Shown: positions 63,189 through 64,000 of the stretch, piece after piece | Layout of the letters: each line of letters begins with the position of its first letter | Numbering within the stretch: the first letter of the stretch is position 1 | NCBI RefSeq assembly: GCF_038002765.1 | Contig: NZ_JBBODE010000002.1 | Span: 372,001 to 436,000, forward strand | DNA length: 64,000 bases | Source: Peribacillus sp. FSL H8-0477 | Lineage (GTDB): Bacteria; Bacillota; Bacilli; Bacillales; DSM-1321 | Direction: 5' to 3' | The notes under the pieces: model-generated | Told to the model about the DNA's origin: nothing | The model's database searches: none | What the model saw: only the letters and a program-made list of their open reading frames with translations | Made by a program: the position numbers and the translations under genes

Positions 63189-63222
63189 AGATCCACTTGC
63201 AGGTAACAAACGTAAGTGGATT
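63189..63222 (-). other. Leader hairpin of the TerD-TerB gene
   Basis: ATCCACTT and AAGTGGAT pair at the ends of 63189-63222, between the promoter and the ribosome site. There is no T-run. It could be an RNA control element or stabiliser. Confidence 0.4.
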
Positions 63223-63241
63223 AAATCCTGCTGTTACCTTT

Positions 63242-63269
63242 ATTGTACCTGATTTTCAGGTCCTTGTAA
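63242..63269 (-). promoter_or_regulatory. Promoter of the TerD-TerB gene with a palindrome in the spacer
   Basis: On the minus strand, TTACAA (63269-63264), 16 bases, then TACAAT (63247-63242). The spacer is almost filled by the palindrome ACCTGA-TTT-TCAGGT (63247-63261), a natural place for a repressor or a MerR-type activator. Confidence 0.55.
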
Positions 63270-63391
63270 TTTATTTGTACTAGCAAATTTCTTTTGCAGC
63301 CAAGCGGTTGTAGTTCGCCAATCTAACATAAATGACAGCTCCGTTATAGTAGGTTATACAATGGGGAATTACGATACTTTATCACTAGTTA

Positions 63392-63408
63392 TGTTAGGTT
63401 ATCTTACT
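63392..63408 (+). promoter_or_regulatory. TnrA/GlnR-type site 1 upstream of amtB
   Basis: TGTTAGGTTATCTTACT matches TGTNANAWWWTNTNACA at all but two positions. It lies upstream of the amtB promoter, suited to activation by TnrA. Confidence 0.5.
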
Positions 63409-63434
63409 AATAAATAAAATATTCTAAAAATTCG

Positions 63435-63463
63435 TTGATTTTTTAGTCCTTTCGGTATATGAT
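63435..63463 (+). promoter_or_regulatory. Sigma-A promoter of amtB
   Basis: TTGATT (63435-63440), 17 bases, TATGAT (63458-63463), about 60 nt before the ATG. Confidence 0.5.
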
Positions 63464-63482
63464 AATAAACATCACATATTAA

Positions 63483-63499
63483 TGTTATATAAACTAACA
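63483..63499 (+). promoter_or_regulatory. TnrA/GlnR-type site 2 upstream of amtB
   Basis: TGTTATATAAACTAACA matches the TnrA/GlnR consensus TGTNANAWWWTNTNACA with one mismatch. It lies between the predicted -10 box and the ribosome site, a position that would suit repression by GlnR. Confidence 0.6.
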
Positions 63500-63523
63500 T
63501 AAAGAAAAGAGGGGGATGGGTTT

Positions 63524-64000
63524 ATGCAAGCAGCAGATACGGTATTTATGTTTTTGGCAACAATGATGGTTTGGATTATGACACCAGGAATTGCACTTTT
63601 TTATGGGGGAATGGTAAAAAGTAAAAATGTCTTGAATACGGCTATGCATAGTTTTATGCCGATGGCGGTGATATCAATTCTGTGGGTGCTTGTGGGATAC
63701 TCCTTATCTTTTTCACCGGGCAACTCATTTATTGGAGGATTTGAATGGATGGGTCTTAATAATGTAGGGTTTGAACCAGGACCTTATAGTGAGACAATTC
63801 CACATAATTTATTCATGTTATTTCAAATGACTTTTGCGGTTTTAACAGTTTCCATTATTGCAGGCGGAATCGCTGAACGTATGAAGTTTTCAGCATTCTT
63901 ACTTTTCACAATCTTATGGTCGTTAATTGTTTATGCTCCAATTGCTCACTGGGTTTGGGGAGGCGGCTGGTTAGCTCAACTGGGTGCTTTAGATTTTGCG
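63524..64000 (+). CDS. amtB: Ammonium transporter, 5' part (runs off the window)
   Basis: First 159 residues of an Amt/MEP/Rh-family ammonium channel; the rest lies beyond the window. FLATMMVWIMTPGIALFYGGMV (given in two parts: FLATMMVWIMTPG, IALFYGGMV) and IAGGIAERMKFSAFLLF are family landmarks, and FQMTFAVLTVSII is the central helix with the gating Phe region. GAGGGGG precedes the ATG at 63524. TnrA/GlnR-like sites upstream fit nitrogen-limitation control, as for the Bacillus nrgAB operon. Confidence 0.93.
   Translation, partial: MQAADTVFMFLATMMVWIMTPGIALFYGGMVKSKNVLNTAMHSFMPMAVISILWVLVGYSLSFSPGNSFIGGFEWMGLNNVGFEPGPYSETIPHNLFMLFQMTFAVLTVSIIAGGIAERMKFSAFLLFTILWSLIVYAPIAHWVWGGGWLAQLGALDFA

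Overview
The window looks like a chromosomal segment of a low-GC Gram-positive spore-former of the Bacillaceae. The evidence is the strong AGGAGG-type ribosome sites, the many GTG and TTG starts, and close length and order matches to Bacillus subtilis gene sets (qoxABCD, lnrJKLMN, yclM, yceC-yceH). I see no rRNA, tRNA, CRISPR array, prophage or complete insertion sequence. Every assignment was made by reading the sequence; no database search was run.

Layout. (1) 1-5484: a sigma-54-dependent zinc alcohol dehydrogenase, an NtrC-type enhancer-binding regulator, its histidine kinase and an iron-type alcohol dehydrogenase. A consensus -24/-12 promoter precedes the first gene. (2) 5617-8566: a secreted SH3-domain glucosaminidase and a small zinc-ribbon protein. 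(3) 8570-16783: a sugar ABC uptake operon (binding protein and two permeases, no ATPase) with ThuA, two Gfo/Idh/MocA dehydrogenases, a sugar isomerase-like TIM barrel, then a DUF2804 protein. (4) 16811-21242: an operator-like repeat array, a TPR protein with a degenerate dynamin-like GTPase domain, and a lipoprotein. (5) 21300-26425: a 21-bp tandem repeat, an esterase, a two-component system, an HtrA protease and a 44-residue stress-type protein. (6) 26684-30532: quinol oxidase qoxABCD with a candidate Rex site. (7) 30583-36947: two orphan peptide-type permeases, a methyltransferase, a drug/metabolite transporter, aspartokinase III and small membrane proteins. (8) 37148-43694: an lnrJKLMN-like linearmycin-type resistance locus. 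It is split by a CPBP protease gene that carries a second copy of the lnrL leader. (9) 43972-49751: a VanW protein, a repeat-rich spacer, a Fur-box-like site, and a heterodimeric ABC exporter with a PadR regulator. (10) 50005-63152: a complete Ter/Tel stress cluster. It holds ATP-grasp, YceG, TelA-like YceH, three TerD proteins, TerC, an HpcH/HpaI-type lyase, a phosphoribosyltransferase, a StiP-type protein, a HAD phosphatase and a convergent TerD-zinc ribbon-TerB fusion. (11) 63524-64000: the start of amtB, with TnrA/GlnR-type sites.

The most interesting signals are the large Ter cluster behind an ECF-type (sigma-W-like) promoter, the lnr locus with its duplicated leader, and the TPR/pseudo-dynamin gene behind an operator array. 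Three reading frames also have a Shine-Dalgarno site about 8 nt before ATT or ATA, where an ATG would be expected. The sigma-54 alcohol dehydrogenase circuit is the clearest regulatory unit.
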